This document shows positions 25,968-34,977 of a DNA stretch of 64,000 nt, piece after piece. The translations under genes and the position numbers were made by a program. The DNA comes from Verrucomicrobiaceae bacterium (GTDB lineage: Bacteria; Verrucomicrobiota; Verrucomicrobiia; Verrucomicrobiales; Verrucomicrobiaceae): assembly GCA_027490195.1 (NCBI GenBank), contig JAIXYN010000046.1, positions 79,526 through 143,525 on the forward strand, written 5' to 3'. The notes below the pieces were generated by a model, which worked only from the letters and a program-made list of their open reading frames with translations, was not told the DNA's origin and ran no database searches. Positions within the stretch are counted from its first letter, which is position 1, and each line of letters starts with the position of its first letter.

Positions 25968-27131
25968 TTAGCAGCAGCCGCTGCCTGGTTGACAGCCGCC
26001 TTTGGTTTCCATCAGCACCTCGCCATCGCGATGCGTTGGGGTTGGTTTGCCTGGGCGGAAGTGCTCTTCGTGATCCAGCGTGGCCTTCAGGCCAAAGAAA
26101 TTCAGCGTGGCTTCATCCAGCCCGTCCTTCACCGCTGCCATCAGCGAGGCGGGATCAGCCTCGGCACGCAGGTTGACGATCAACTGCCCGCCCGTGGTCG
26201 GCTCGTCCAGCTCCATGCCGAGCTCGGCCACATAGTCACTCCGCACGAGATTGATGCTGGCCAGTTCTCCCGCGATGCCGTCGTCAGGACTGAAGGTCAT
26301 TTTGAAATGAGCAATCTCAGCACCATTCTGCTGGAGACGTGCCTGCACGATTAAGGCGAGCTGCTTGAGAAACGCATTCGCATCAAACTCGTCATCCGCC
26401 TTCAGTGTCACCGTGGCATTCAACCAGCCCAGCAACGCTTCGCCGTCGGCATAGACTTCGTAATCAACTGCCATCGGGTTGCGCCGCGCCTGCTCGTCTG
26501 TCATCAGGCTTGCGAACAGTTCATCAAGCCCGGTTTCCTGCCGTGGTGAGGCAGTGACAATCTTGGCCAACGGAAATTCCTTCGCGAGCACCGCTCGCAG
26601 TTCCTCGCGCTGCGCGTCCTCAATGAGGTCGCTTTTGCTGATGACGATGATGTCCGCTTCTTCGAGCTGCTTCTTGAAGATGTAAGCCACCTTGGCGGAA
26701 AAAGTACCGCCTTGATCCAGTCCGAAGACACGGCGTGCTCGGATGGGATCCACCAGCACACTGAGTGGCGCGACGGTAAAAGCGTCTCCGTACATGCGAC
26801 GCAGCGGATACGTCACCGTGGCCACAAGATCGGTGCAGCTTCCCACCGGCTCAGCAATGAACACATCCGGCTTCGCGTCATTCGCCAGCTTGCTCGCCGC
26901 ATCGACCAGCGTGTTGAAACGGCAGCAGAAGCATCCGCCCGCGATCTCCTCCGTGGCATAACCCTGACCGCGCAGCAGCTTGGTATCAACGAGACCACCG
27001 GCCTGATCGTTGGTGATGAGGCCGACTCGAAGTCCTTGATCGCTGAGATGCTTGGCCAGACGACCGACGGTGGTCGTTTTTCCGGCGCCGAGGAAACCGC
27101 CGATCATGATGTAACGTGCTTTGGAGGACAT
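25968..27131 (-). CDS. G3E family GTPase (CobW/UreG/HypB-like) with Cys-rich C-terminus
   Basis: This 387-residue P-loop GTPase has Walker A GGFLGAGKTT (residues 11-20), the CXCC-type metal motif GGCFCC (Cys67, Cys69, Cys70), Walker-B-like VFIAEPVGS and the base-specificity motif SKSD. The C-terminal half resembles the CobW_C domain, and the protein ends KGGCQPGSGCC, a possible metal-binding tail. G3E enzymes insert or chaperone metals such as Zn, Co or Ni. I chose the ATG at 27131 since MSSKARYIMIGGFLG is the natural start. It is divergent from an ArsR-type gene that also has a Cys pair near its end, so metal-responsive control is plausible. The metal cannot be named from sequence. Confidence 0.85.
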   Translation of the reverse strand: MSSKARYIMIGGFLGAGKTTTVGRLAKHLSDQGLRVGLITNDQAGGLVDTKLLRGQGYATEEIAGGCFCCRFNTLVDAASKLANDAKPDVFIAEPVGSCTDLVATVTYPLRRMYGDAFTVAPLSVLVDPIRARRVFGLDQGGTFSAKVAYIFKKQLEEADIIVISKSDLIEDAQREELRAVLAKEFPLAKIVTASPRQETGLDELFASLMTDEQARRNPMAVDYEVYADGEALLGWLNATVTLKADDEFDANAFLKQLALIVQARLQQNGAEIAHFKMTFSPDDGIAGELASINLVRSDYVAELGMELDEPTTGGQLIVNLRAEADPASLMAAVKDGLDEATLNFFGLKATLDHEEHFRPGKPTPTHRDGEVLMETKGGCQPGSGCC

Positions 27132-27288
27132 GGGGTTGTTTGGAACGTTGGGAGTTTCGACAAGTGGCTGCAACAACTCAATTAACGACGCCGGGTCATA
27201 TCTTATTTGCACCTATTGGCAATTATTATTTCGCATGGCTTGATTTGGGATTCTTGCGGGGGCATGGCGATCTGCTAAACATCCCTGC

Positions 27289-27612
27289 ATGCCATCACGC
27301 ACCGGGCCACGTTCATTCGACTGCCTCACCGCCATGCGCGCGCTGGCAGAGCCGACACGCCTCCGTCTGGTGCGTCTCCTCATCGCAGGCGCGAAGCCGG
27401 TGACGGAGTTGTGTGAAGCGCTGCACGTCACGCCCTACAACGTCTCCAAGCACCTGCGTGTGCTCAAGGAGGCGGGGCTGCTGGAAGTCGAAAAGCAGGG
27501 CCAGCAACGCATCTACGCTCTGGCCAAAGCGTTCAGCGAAAAAATCGCGCGCGATTCCAACACGCTCGACCTCGGCTGCTGCCAGTTTCATTTCGATAAG
27601 CTGCCGGAGTGA
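27289..27612 (+). CDS. ArsR/SmtB-family transcriptional regulator
   Basis: This 107-residue winged-helix repressor has the segment AEPTRLRLVRLL, recognition helix PYNVSKHLRVLKEAGLLEVEKQGQQRIYAL and ELCEAL (Cys42) at the position of the ArsR alpha-3 metal motif. The tail LGCCQFHF adds Cys97, Cys98 and His101. Such cysteines suggest it senses a thiophilic metal or metalloid. It is divergent from the G3E GTPase gene and probably controls it through the 157-bp space between the two starts. I could not define an operator with confidence there. Confidence 0.87.
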   Translation: MPSRTGPRSFDCLTAMRALAEPTRLRLVRLLIAGAKPVTELCEALHVTPYNVSKHLRVLKEAGLLEVEKQGQQRIYALAKAFSEKIARDSNTLDLGCCQFHFDKLPE

Positions 27613-27678
27613 GCGGGAGAAGTTCATTTTTGGTGATTCCAGATTGCCCGGAATGCCTGATGCCATCAAATTAAGATC

Positions 27679-27954
27679 ATGTCTGAAGACGCTATTATCT
27701 ACCTGCTCCTGGCCTGCGTGCTTGGTCTCGCGGGATTCAGCGCCTATCGTGTGTCAAGATCAGTGCGGATCGCGGCGAGCGTGAAATTTGGAAGCAAGGG
27801 GGGCTGGACGTGCAGCATCGTGGCTTTCATCGTTAGTTTTGCCGTCTTCACCGTGGGCATGGTTATGGTCTTTGGCGTATTTTTTGGACGAGGACCGGCG
27901 CCTCCGCCGCCAGATAAGCCACTCCGCACACAGCCAGTTTGGGACAAACCCTAG
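27679..27954 (+). CDS. Small membrane protein with Pro-rich tail, unknown function
   Basis: This 91-residue protein has two predicted membrane helices (about 5-24 and 45-70), a short basic loop between them and a proline-rich end (GPAPPPPDKP). It does not resemble a named family. It is 66 nt downstream of the ArsR gene on the same strand. Its last ~195 nt overlap the 3' end of the convergent DUF2306 gene. The balanced hydrophobic pattern argues it is real, but one of the two overlapping tails could be spurious. Confidence 0.5.
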   Translation: MSEDAIIYLLLACVLGLAGFSAYRVSRSVRIAASVKFGSKGGWTCSIVAFIVSFAVFTVGMVMVFGVFFGRGPAPPPPDKPLRTQPVWDKP

Positions 27955-28572
27955 CCAGGCATTCATCATGTAGATTACTTCCGGCGACAAACTGGTGGTG
28001 TTTATCAGCACGATATTCCAGGTGCGCAGCGTGAGCGCGGACAAAGTCAGGGCGTAGCTGCGCAGCATGTAGTCGCTATGCTGCTGGATTCTGCCGCGCC
28101 GTGCTTCCAGCACCGCTTTCAGGGTGAACCAGAACCAGAGGCTGTCGAGAAGGGTGAAGGCGATCTTGGAGGGCAGATGCCCATTGGCATAAACGGCCAT
28201 GACGAGGCCCGCAGGGAAATTGATGGACAGAATATTGAAGACATAGACCCTGCCGAGAATGCGATGCAGCCGCCTGTGACGCGCCAGCAAGCCAGTGGAA
28301 AACTGGGTGAACCCGGCGAGCAGTGTCAGGATGCTCGTGAAGACATGAATATAAAAGGCTACCTTCCACACGTGCAGATGCAGATACGCCTGCTTCTCCC
28401 GCAGGAAGCCGACGTTATCATCAAACGATGTGTAGCCCAGGACGAGCTGTAGCATCAGAAACACGCCCACGTTGAGAACGAGGCAGGCGAAGAAGGTCTT
28501 GAAAATGCAAGAAGGTCCTGTTTGCAAAGCGATGGAGTGAAACCTCTGCGCACCGCATGCGCAAGTCTGCAC
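27760..28572 (-). CDS. DUF2306-family membrane protein
   Basis: This 270-residue protein has an N-terminal helix (about 24-45), then helices separated by the family pattern KVAFYIHVFTSILTLLAGFTQF, a RRLHRILGRVYV segment with His/Arg residues and NPxD-like SDYMLRSYALT. DUF2306 proteins are predicted multi-pass membrane proteins of unknown function. After the last helix comes a basic, His-containing tail (WRRRRRSSSKKYAKDHNHAHGEDG). That tail is encoded opposite the small + strand membrane gene and may be an extension past the conserved region. Confidence 0.7.
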   Translation of the reverse strand: MQTCACGAQRFHSIALQTGPSCIFKTFFACLVLNVGVFLMLQLVLGYTSFDDNVGFLREKQAYLHLHVWKVAFYIHVFTSILTLLAGFTQFSTGLLARHRRLHRILGRVYVFNILSINFPAGLVMAVYANGHLPSKIAFTLLDSLWFWFTLKAVLEARRGRIQQHSDYMLRSYALTLSALTLRTWNIVLINTTSLSPEVIYMMNAWLGFVPNWLCAEWLIWRRRRRSSSKKYAKDHNHAHGEDGKTNDESHDAARPAPLASKFHARRDPH

Positions 28573-28660
28573 CGAGCCAATGCAGCACGGTACCGCCAGT
28601 GTGCCGGAAAATGTCAGGCGCGTGAATCATTGCGGGCAAACCTGACGTTCTCGCAGTTCC

Positions 28661-30322
28661 ATGTTCCGCCTCACACTTTTCCTCTGCGTCCTATGTCCTG
28701 CACTTCTCGCCGCAGCCAAACCCAATGTGCTGCTGATCTGCGTGGATGACCTGAAGCCGCTGCTGGGATGCTATGGGGACAAGGTGGTGAAGTCGCCGAA
28801 CATTGACCGGTTGGCGGCGCGTGGGGTGCTGTTTGAAAAGGCATTTTGCAATCAGGCGGTGTGCTCGCCTTCACGCAATGCGCTGCTGACGGGATTGCGC
28901 CCACAATCTCTGGGGATCTATGAGCTGAGCACCAACTTCCGCAAAGCCGCGCCAGATGCCGTGACGCTGCCGCAGCACTTCAAGGCCAATGGCTACCGCG
29001 CAGAAGGACTGGGCAAGATCTTCCATGTGGGGCATGGCAATGTGAATGACGCAGCTTCCTGGAGCGTGCCGCATTTCACGCCGAAGACGATCAGCTACGC
29101 GCTGAAAGAAAACAACCCACCTGAGTCCACGCGCGAACAAGCGCTGTTTGAAAACAAGAAGGAGGCCTGGAAGCTGCCGCGCGGCGCGCCCACGGAGTCA
29201 GCCGACGTGCCTGACAATCGCTATGGCGACGGCATGATCGCCGACGAAGCCATCAAGCGTCTCGAAGCCGCGAAGCAGAAACCTGACGAGCCGTTTTTCC
29301 TCGCCGTCGGCTTTTTAAAACCCCACCTGCCCTTTGTGGCGCCGAAGAAATACTGGGACCTCTACGACCCCGCATCCTTCAAGCTGCCCGCGCTGCAATC
29401 CGCCCCCGAAGGCGCGCCTGAATTCGCGCCATCCACCTGGGGTGAACTGCGCCAATACCGGGACATGCCGGAGCAAGGCCCGCTGACGCAGGAGCAGGCC
29501 ATTCACCTCATCCACGGCTACTATGCCGCCACGAGTTACATGGACGCGCAGCTTGGCAAAGTACTCGATGCCCTCGACGCGAGCGGCTTGGCTGACAATA
29601 CGATCATTGTCCTCTGGGGCGATCACGGCTGGCACCTCGGCGACCACGGCATGTGGTGCAAACACACGAACTACGAGCAGGCCGCGCGCATTCCCGTCAT
29701 CGTCGCGGCGCCGGGCATCAAGCCGGCGCGTACGCAGGCTCTCATCGAATCGTGTGACATCTACCCCACCCTGGCCGAACTCGCGCAGCTCCCCGCCCCG
29801 CCGCAGGGTGATGGCCGCAGTTTTGCCAGAGTGCTCAAAGATCCCGCCAGCTCCGTGCGCGATCATGCCATCCACGTCTACCCACGCGGCGGTTTGATCG
29901 GTCGTGCCGTCCGCACCCAGCGCCACCGCCTCGTGGAATGGAAGAAGCCCGGCGCTGCGCCGGATACGGCCATCCTGGAACTGTACGACTACGAAGCTGA
30001 TCCTGCGGAAACGAAGAATCTCGCTCTCGAGCAGCCTGCCATTGTCACGGTACTGCGCCAGTTCCTTGCTCAGCATGCTGAAGCCAAGCCACAAATCGCC
30101 AGCAAGCCGGAACCGAAACCGGCGGAAGGCAAAAAGCCTGTGAAGGATCGCGGCAAGATGTTTGATCAACGCGACAAGGACAAAGACGGCCAGCTCACTC
30201 AGGAAGAGTTTCTGTTCAACCAACCCGACCCCGATGATACGCCGAAACGCTTCACCAAATTCGACGCAGATGGCAACGGCACGCTGAGCCGTGACGAATT
30301 CATCAAGGGCGGCACAAAATAG
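28661..30322 (+). CDS. Secreted sulfatase (iduronate-2-sulfatase-like) with C-terminal EF-hands
   Basis: This 553-residue enzyme has a signal peptide (cleavage near LLAAA), metal-binding Asp29-Asp30 in LLICVDDLK and the sulfatase CSPSR motif. Cys68 of that motif would be converted to formylglycine. Downstream it has GDHGWHLGDHGMW with metal/substrate ligands. The fold is closest to the S1_7/iduronate-type group, which removes sulfate from sulfated sugars. The last ~50 residues add two EF-hand loops, DKDKDGQLTQEE and DADGNGTLSRDE, after a Lys/Pro-rich linker, probably for calcium. PVC bacteria carry many such enzymes for algal or animal polysaccharides. The neighbouring genes do not form an obvious polysaccharide locus. 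The substrate is unknown. Confidence 0.9.
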   Translation: MFRLTLFLCVLCPALLAAAKPNVLLICVDDLKPLLGCYGDKVVKSPNIDRLAARGVLFEKAFCNQAVCSPSRNALLTGLRPQSLGIYELSTNFRKAAPDAVTLPQHFKANGYRAEGLGKIFHVGHGNVNDAASWSVPHFTPKTISYALKENNPPESTREQALFENKKEAWKLPRGAPTESADVPDNRYGDGMIADEAIKRLEAAKQKPDEPFFLAVGFLKPHLPFVAPKKYWDLYDPASFKLPALQSAPEGAPEFAPSTWGELRQYRDMPEQGPLTQEQAIHLIHGYYAATSYMDAQLGKVLDALDASGLADNTIIVLWGDHGWHLGDHGMWCKHTNYEQAARIPVIVAAPGIKPARTQALIESCDIYPTLAELAQLPAPPQGDGRSFARVLKDPASSVRDHAIHVYPRGGLIGRAVRTQRHRLVEWKKPGAAPDTAILELYDYEADPAETKNLALEQPAIVTVLRQFLAQHAEAKPQIASKPEPKPAEGKKPVKDRGKMFDQRDKDKDGQLTQEEFLFNQPDPDDTPKRFTKFDADGNGTLSRDEFIKGGTK

Positions 30323-30328
30323 CAGCTT

Positions 30329-31318
30329 CTAAGCTTTTTGCCGTTTCCAGATCTGGCACTTGTACCAGGCTTTGAATGTGGCCGCCAGTTCACGGTAATT
30401 GGAACAGCCTTTGAGCATTGTGCCGGCAAAACCTGCAGCCAGAAACTCAGCCGCAAACTGGCTGCGGTCAGCGCGTGAAACATTTCCTTTGCGCATCTTG
30501 CCGAGAAAATGCCCCATCTCACGCACGACCTGCTTCTGCAAGGCCTTGCGCACTGCAGCCGTCTGCCCATGGGCAAAATCTTTCAACAGCGCGGCGACTT
30601 TGAGATAACTGGCGATGCGATGATGCACTTTGCCAGCATCGCGCGATTGCGTCAGGGAGGCTGGATTGCTCCGGTAGCCGTAGCGTGGTGGCTTTGAAAA
30701 CCCCATGCGTTTGACCGCCAGCGCCAGCTGCACCGTCCATGGAATGTCTTCATGGATCATGTCACGTCTGAACCGCATCTGCGCCTCTTCAATAACACTG
30801 CGCCGGCAAAACTGCAGCCACACGTAGTGGGGCCACTCGCGCTGCTTGACACCCTGCACCATCCAGTCAGATCCAGTCACAATGGTTTCCCATGGCTGGC
30901 GACTCAGAATGGCTGGCGGCTTCGAATCAAGGACCGTCTGCGGATCAGACCTGAAGCTGAAACCATTGCAGAGCAGACAATCCAGGTTCCCCTGCTCCGC
31001 CTGCTGATGCCACGCCGCCAAAGAGCCCGGAGAGATCCAGTCATCACCATCGAGAAAGGCCAACCATTTTCCCGATGCACGGTCCAGCCCGGCGTTCCGC
31101 GCCGCTGACACACCCTGATTGGCCTGCTCGATCACAATGATCCTGGGGTCACGCTCCGCGTGGGCTTTGATCTTGCTAAGGGACCCGTCCGTGGACCCGT
31201 CGTCAATGATGATGATCTCCAACAGGAGATCCGCCTGCGCACACGCTGCCGTCAGGGATTCATCCAAATACAGCTCGTTGTTAAAAACGGGAATGATGAG
31301 TGAGACGTCGGGTTGCAT
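30329..31318 (-). CDS. Family 2 glycosyltransferase
   Basis: This 329-residue GT-A enzyme begins VSLIIPVFNNELYLDESL. It has IIIIDDGSTDGS (nucleotide-binding Asp), GVSAARNAGLDRASGKWLAFLDGDDW (DxD-type metal site) and a helical C-terminal half with basic residues. It likely transfers a sugar to a surface glycan, but donor and acceptor are not predictable. I use the ATG at 31318, since the longer in-frame start is a TTG without support. It converges on the sulfatase gene with a 6-nt gap. The AraC-type gene lies upstream on the same strand with 57 nt between. Confidence 0.85.
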   Translation of the reverse strand: MQPDVSLIIPVFNNELYLDESLTAACAQADLLLEIIIIDDGSTDGSLSKIKAHAERDPRIIVIEQANQGVSAARNAGLDRASGKWLAFLDGDDWISPGSLAAWHQQAEQGNLDCLLCNGFSFRSDPQTVLDSKPPAILSRQPWETIVTGSDWMVQGVKQREWPHYVWLQFCRRSVIEEAQMRFRRDMIHEDIPWTVQLALAVKRMGFSKPPRYGYRSNPASLTQSRDAGKVHHRIASYLKVAALLKDFAHGQTAAVRKALQKQVVREMGHFLGKMRKGNVSRADRSQFAAEFLAAGFAGTMLKGCSNYRELAATFKAWYKCQIWKRQKA

Positions 31319-31375
31319 GGAGAATGGGGAGCTAAAAGAGTCCAAGAGGGCCCATCCAGCAATCGACTTTACTGT

Positions 31376-32248
31376 TCACGCGGCCTGCTCAACCCCGCTC
31401 TGTCGATACTCAGAGGGCGAGACTCCTGTTTGGCGGCGAAACCAGGCGGTGAAGTGGGACGCATGACGAAAGCCCAGCGCAAAGGCGATTTCCTTGAGTG
31501 TTTCATGATCGGCCACAATGCGCTCGCGTGCGACATCGAGCCGCCGGCGTTCCAAAAACATGCGCAGCCCGATGCCGAACTGCTCCTGCATCAATTGTTC
31601 CGCACGACGGCTGCCTATGGGGAAATCCGGGGGCAAGCTGGGAGTTGTTTGATCCAGGGGCAACGCCTGCAACCACGCAACCAGTTGATCCACACGGCGT
31701 CGGCGCGCGCGTCTCTGGGGCTCAGGCTGCACGCCGAGCTCCTGCAAAGTTTCCATCCACACCACAAACCATGCGGCGAATGCCGCCTCACGCACGGCCC
31801 ACTCACTCGCGGAATACTTGGCTGCCTCAATGGCCTGCCGATAAGAGACGACTTTCTGCGCACCGTAAATGCTGGCAAAAAGCTGCCGTGTGGCTTTGCG
31901 CAATGCGGGGGCGTCCGCAGCGAAATTGAGCGCGTCACGAAACAACGCCGTGCCATCCGGCCACTGGCTGCGAAAGCCGACCGAGAGCAGGCAGGTGTTC
32001 GCCGCAAACCAATGCCTCCGCAGCTTTGGCGATGAGAAAAACGCCTGACCGCGCGGCACGAGGGTCTCTTTGCCATCTGCCCGGATGCGCACTTCACCAC
32101 TCTCCACAAAGAAGACACCGGCTGGCACTGGGATCTCAGCGGACCACACCCCACACTGCGGCACGGGGCCACGATACACCCACAGCCACTCATGGCGCAG
32201 ACTGCGCCAGACTTCGGCAGGGAGTTGGTTGACCTTCATTTTCGGCAT
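31376..32248 (-). CDS. AraC-family transcriptional regulator
   Basis: This 290-residue protein has an N-terminal cupin-like sensor (PVPAGVFFVESGEVRIRADGKE...PRGQAFF) and a C-terminal double-HTH AraC domain. The second helix-turn-helix is clear: LKEIAFALGFRHASHFTAWFRRQTGVSPSEYR. The regulator faces a secreted protein gene across 88 nt and is a candidate controller of that gene. An ATG three codons inside (32239) is an alternative start. The ligand is unknown. Confidence 0.87.
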   Translation of the reverse strand: MPKMKVNQLPAEVWRSLRHEWLWVYRGPVPQCGVWSAEIPVPAGVFFVESGEVRIRADGKETLVPRGQAFFSSPKLRRHWFAANTCLLSVGFRSQWPDGTALFRDALNFAADAPALRKATRQLFASIYGAQKVVSYRQAIEAAKYSASEWAVREAAFAAWFVVWMETLQELGVQPEPQRRARRRRVDQLVAWLQALPLDQTTPSLPPDFPIGSRRAEQLMQEQFGIGLRMFLERRRLDVARERIVADHETLKEIAFALGFRHASHFTAWFRRQTGVSPSEYRQSGVEQAA

Positions 32249-32336
32249 TACCCAGCTATGCGGGGGATGTAAGCGATTTCAATCCGGCATAATTCACCCC
32301 GGTTGCCAGCGCCACATGCATGGCTTTGATCCAAGC

Positions 32337-34670
32337 ATGAAATCCAACCTCTTGCTGCTCGCGGCATTCACAGGCGTCCTCGCCGCCGAGGAACCGCGTC
32401 ATATTAGCGGCATCTACCCCGGCCTAGCCATGTTCAACAACGAAGGCGAATGCGGCACCGGTGCCGTAGTCCCTTGGGCGGACCGCCTCTGGGTCATCAC
32501 CTACGGCCCACACCTTCCCTTTGGCTCTAGCGACAAGCTCTATGAGATCACGCCGGATTTGAAACAAATCGTGCGCCCCGAAAGCGTGGGCGGCACCCCC
32601 GCGAACCGGATGATCCATCCCGAGTCACAGCAGCTTTTCATAGGGCCTTATGTGATCGACTCTGAATGTCACTTGCGGGTGATTCCACCGAACAGGATGC
32701 CCGGCCGTCTCACTGGCAATGCGCGACACCTGAGCGATCCCGCAGGCAAAATCTATTACGCGACGATGGAGGAAGGCCTCTACGAGGTGGACGTGAAATC
32801 ACTGGCAGTCACTTCACTGATCCGTGATGGCAATCCATTGAAGAAAGGCTTCGAAGTAACGACACCCCTCACAAAACTGGAATCACAACTGCCCGGCTAT
32901 CATGGCAAAGGACTCTACTCCTCCCAGGGTCGCCTGATTTATGCCAACAACGGCGACCGCGACAAACGCGTGCTCACGGACCCCACCACCCCCAGCGGCG
33001 CGCTCGGAGAATGGCGCAAGCCTGGTGACGACTGGCAGCTCGTGCGCCGCAATCAATTCACCGAAGTCACCGGCCCTGGCGGCATTCAAGGCAGCGCTAC
33101 GAACGCGCCGGTGTGGAGTATCGGCTGGGATGCGAAATCGCTTATTCTGATGCTGCTGGACGGCGGTAAGTGGCAGTCGTTTCGTCTGCCAAAAGTCAGC
33201 CACAGTTACGACGGTGCGCATGGCTGGAACACCGAATGGCCGCGCATTCGTGACATTGGCGAAGACGATCTGCTCATGACCATGCACGGCGCCTTCTGGC
33301 GTTTCCCGCGCACCTTCTCCGCCGCCAATACAAACGGCATCCGTGTCCGCAGCGCCTACATGAAGGTGATCGGCGACTTCTGCCGCTGGAATGATCGCCT
33401 CGTCTTCGGCTGCGATGATTCGGCGAAGTCGGAGTTTCTCAACAAACGCAAAGTCAAAGGCAGCATCGACAGCGTGGGCCAGTCGCAGTCGAATCTGTGG
33501 TTCACCAGCCCTGAGACACCCGGCAAACTCGGCCCCGCACATGCCAGTGGCGCGGTGTGGCTGCATGAGAGCGTGAAGGCGGGCGATGTGGCGGATCCTT
33601 TTCTCGTCGCAGGCTGGAAGCACCGCAGCCTCTGGCGGATTGATCACACTGCTGGCACCGCGAAGCGCGAGGACATCAGCGATGACGCCGAATGGCTGAC
33701 AGTGAAGGCCGACCAGGATGGCAAGGATGTGAGCGTGATCATCACCCTCACGAATGGCGAATCACGGGGCACTGTAGCCGATGCCATATTCGACGGTGTG
33801 GCCCGTATCGATGACACGAAAGCTCAGACCGGCATCTTCCGCGCTCGTGGCGAAAACAAGCGCACTCTCAGTTTGGCAGCCGATGCGGGGTATTACGAAC
33901 TGGACGCCGCTTTGAAGCTGCGACGGATCGACGACGCGAAGGCAGAACAGTTTGTGAAGACGAAGATCGCGATTCCTCAGAACGTCATCACGCTGGATGA
34001 AGCGAGTGTGCTGATCATTGATGATCGCGGCCGCCGCTGGCGTCTGCCACGCGCCGTCACGGCTTTGGATGCCGCCACGAACGCTGGTGAACTGCGCATC
34101 TGCCGAGAAGTGGCGACAGAACGCGACATGCTGAGCGCCTGCGGCACGTTCTTCGAGCTGCCCGCCGAAAATGCCGACGGCTTCGCGAAGATCCGCCCCG
34201 TCGCCTCGCATAATCTGCGTGTGACAGACTTCGGCGGCTATCGCGGCCTGTTTCTCATGAGCGGTATCCAACCAGATGCGCCTGCCGGTGAACACATCAT
34301 CCGCAGTGACGATGGCAAGGCCGCGCTCTGGGCGGGTGCCATTGATGATCTGTGGAAGCTCGGCAAACCACGCGGCAAAGGCGGTCCATGGAAGAACACG
34401 AAGGTCAAAGCAGGCCAGCCGAGCGACCCTTACCTCATGTGGGGCTACGACAAACGCACGCTGACTCTGAGCCTTGATGATGCGCAAGAAGTGAACCTGA
34501 AGGTCGAGCTCGATCTGACCGGCACCGGCTTATGGGTGACCTACAAAGAAGCCAAACTGAAAGCTGGCGCGCAGCTCAGCATCGAGTTCGAACCTGCCGT
34601 GCAGGCGCGCTGGCTCCGTGTCACGGCAGATGCCGCCTGCACAGCGACGGCGCAGCTGCAATATGAGTGA
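32337..34670 (+). CDS. Large secreted protein of unknown function (beta-propeller-like)
   Basis: This protein of about 777 residues has a signal peptide (MKSNLLLLAAFTGVLAAE). The body has repeated beta segments with WxxG and D-rich turns, such as GKIYYATMEEGLYEVDVKSL, GRLIYANNGDRDKRV and DRLVFGCDDSAKSEF, which suggests a propeller fold. The C-terminus (KVELDLTGTGLWVTYKEAKL) resembles a carbohydrate-binding or F5/8-like sandwich. No catalytic motif was identified. The ATG at 32337 fits the signal peptide; longer in-frame extensions overlap the divergent AraC gene. AraC-linked sugar response is an inference. Confidence 0.65.
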   Translation: MKSNLLLLAAFTGVLAAEEPRHISGIYPGLAMFNNEGECGTGAVVPWADRLWVITYGPHLPFGSSDKLYEITPDLKQIVRPESVGGTPANRMIHPESQQLFIGPYVIDSECHLRVIPPNRMPGRLTGNARHLSDPAGKIYYATMEEGLYEVDVKSLAVTSLIRDGNPLKKGFEVTTPLTKLESQLPGYHGKGLYSSQGRLIYANNGDRDKRVLTDPTTPSGALGEWRKPGDDWQLVRRNQFTEVTGPGGIQGSATNAPVWSIGWDAKSLILMLLDGGKWQSFRLPKVSHSYDGAHGWNTEWPRIRDIGEDDLLMTMHGAFWRFPRTFSAANTNGIRVRSAYMKVIGDFCRWNDRLVFGCDDSAKSEFLNKRKVKGSIDSVGQSQSNLWFTSPETPGKLGPAHASGAVWLHESVKAGDVADPFLVAGWKHRSLWRIDHTAGTAKREDISDDAEWLTVKADQDGKDVSVIITLTNGESRGTVADAIFDGVARIDDTKAQTGIFRARGENKRTLSLAADAGYYELDAALKLRRIDDAKAEQFVKTKIAIPQNVITLDEASVLIIDDRGRRWRLPRAVTALDAATNAGELRICREVATERDMLSACGTFFELPAENADGFAKIRPVASHNLRVTDFGGYRGLFLMSGIQPDAPAGEHIIRSDDGKAALWAGAIDDLWKLGKPRGKGGPWKNTKVKAGQPSDPYLMWGYDKRTLTLSLDDAQEVNLKVELDLTGTGLWVTYKEAKLKAGAQLSIEFEPAVQARWLRVTADAACTATAQLQYE

Positions 34671-34829
34671 TTGCTTTTTCTTCTGCCGGAACGGATGAAG
34701 AAACTGCTGCCAGTAGCCTTTGGGCACCGGATGACCGCCAATGCCATAGCTTTCAGGCAAGCGGCCGTTTTCCGGCATGGGGTGGGTGCCAAAGATCTTG
34801 CTCAGGCGGGTCTCGCGGAGAGCTTTCAT
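34530..34829 (-). CDS. Small ORF, possible gene antisense to the preceding gene's 3' end
   Basis: An ATG at 34829 opens a 99-codon frame. Its first ~50 residues (MKALRETRLSKIFGTHPMPE, then a Gly/Pro/Trp-rich part GGHPVPKGYWQQFLHPF) look protein-like, with mixed composition and no antisense bias. The final ~47 residues run opposite the 3' end of the large secreted protein gene and look like shadow. It occupies the only part of the 34671-34977 gap that has a coding look. It may be a gene remnant or a short protein whose true stop was lost. I recognise no family. Confidence 0.3.
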   Translation of the reverse strand: MKALRETRLSKIFGTHPMPENGRLPESYGIGGHPVPKGYWQQFLHPFRQKKKQSLILQLRRRCAGGICRDTEPARLHGRFELDAELRASFQFGFFVGHP

Positions 34830-34977
34830 GGCGCGATTTGAGTATTCCTTGCTTTGATTACAAGTGCACCGGGAATAGTCCCGCGTTGTTTTTCTGCATT
34901 TGCAAGCATGTCGAACATAAAAAATTTCATCGCTTCCACGTCCTGCGATGTCACATTCAACGTATTCCAACCAAACC

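Noticed and set aside
34889..34901. TTTTTCTGCATTT matching a half of the BlaI-type palindrome upstream of the RodZ-like gene
   Set aside because: The matching AAATGC half is absent at the expected spacing, so this is likely chance in AT-rich promoter DNA.
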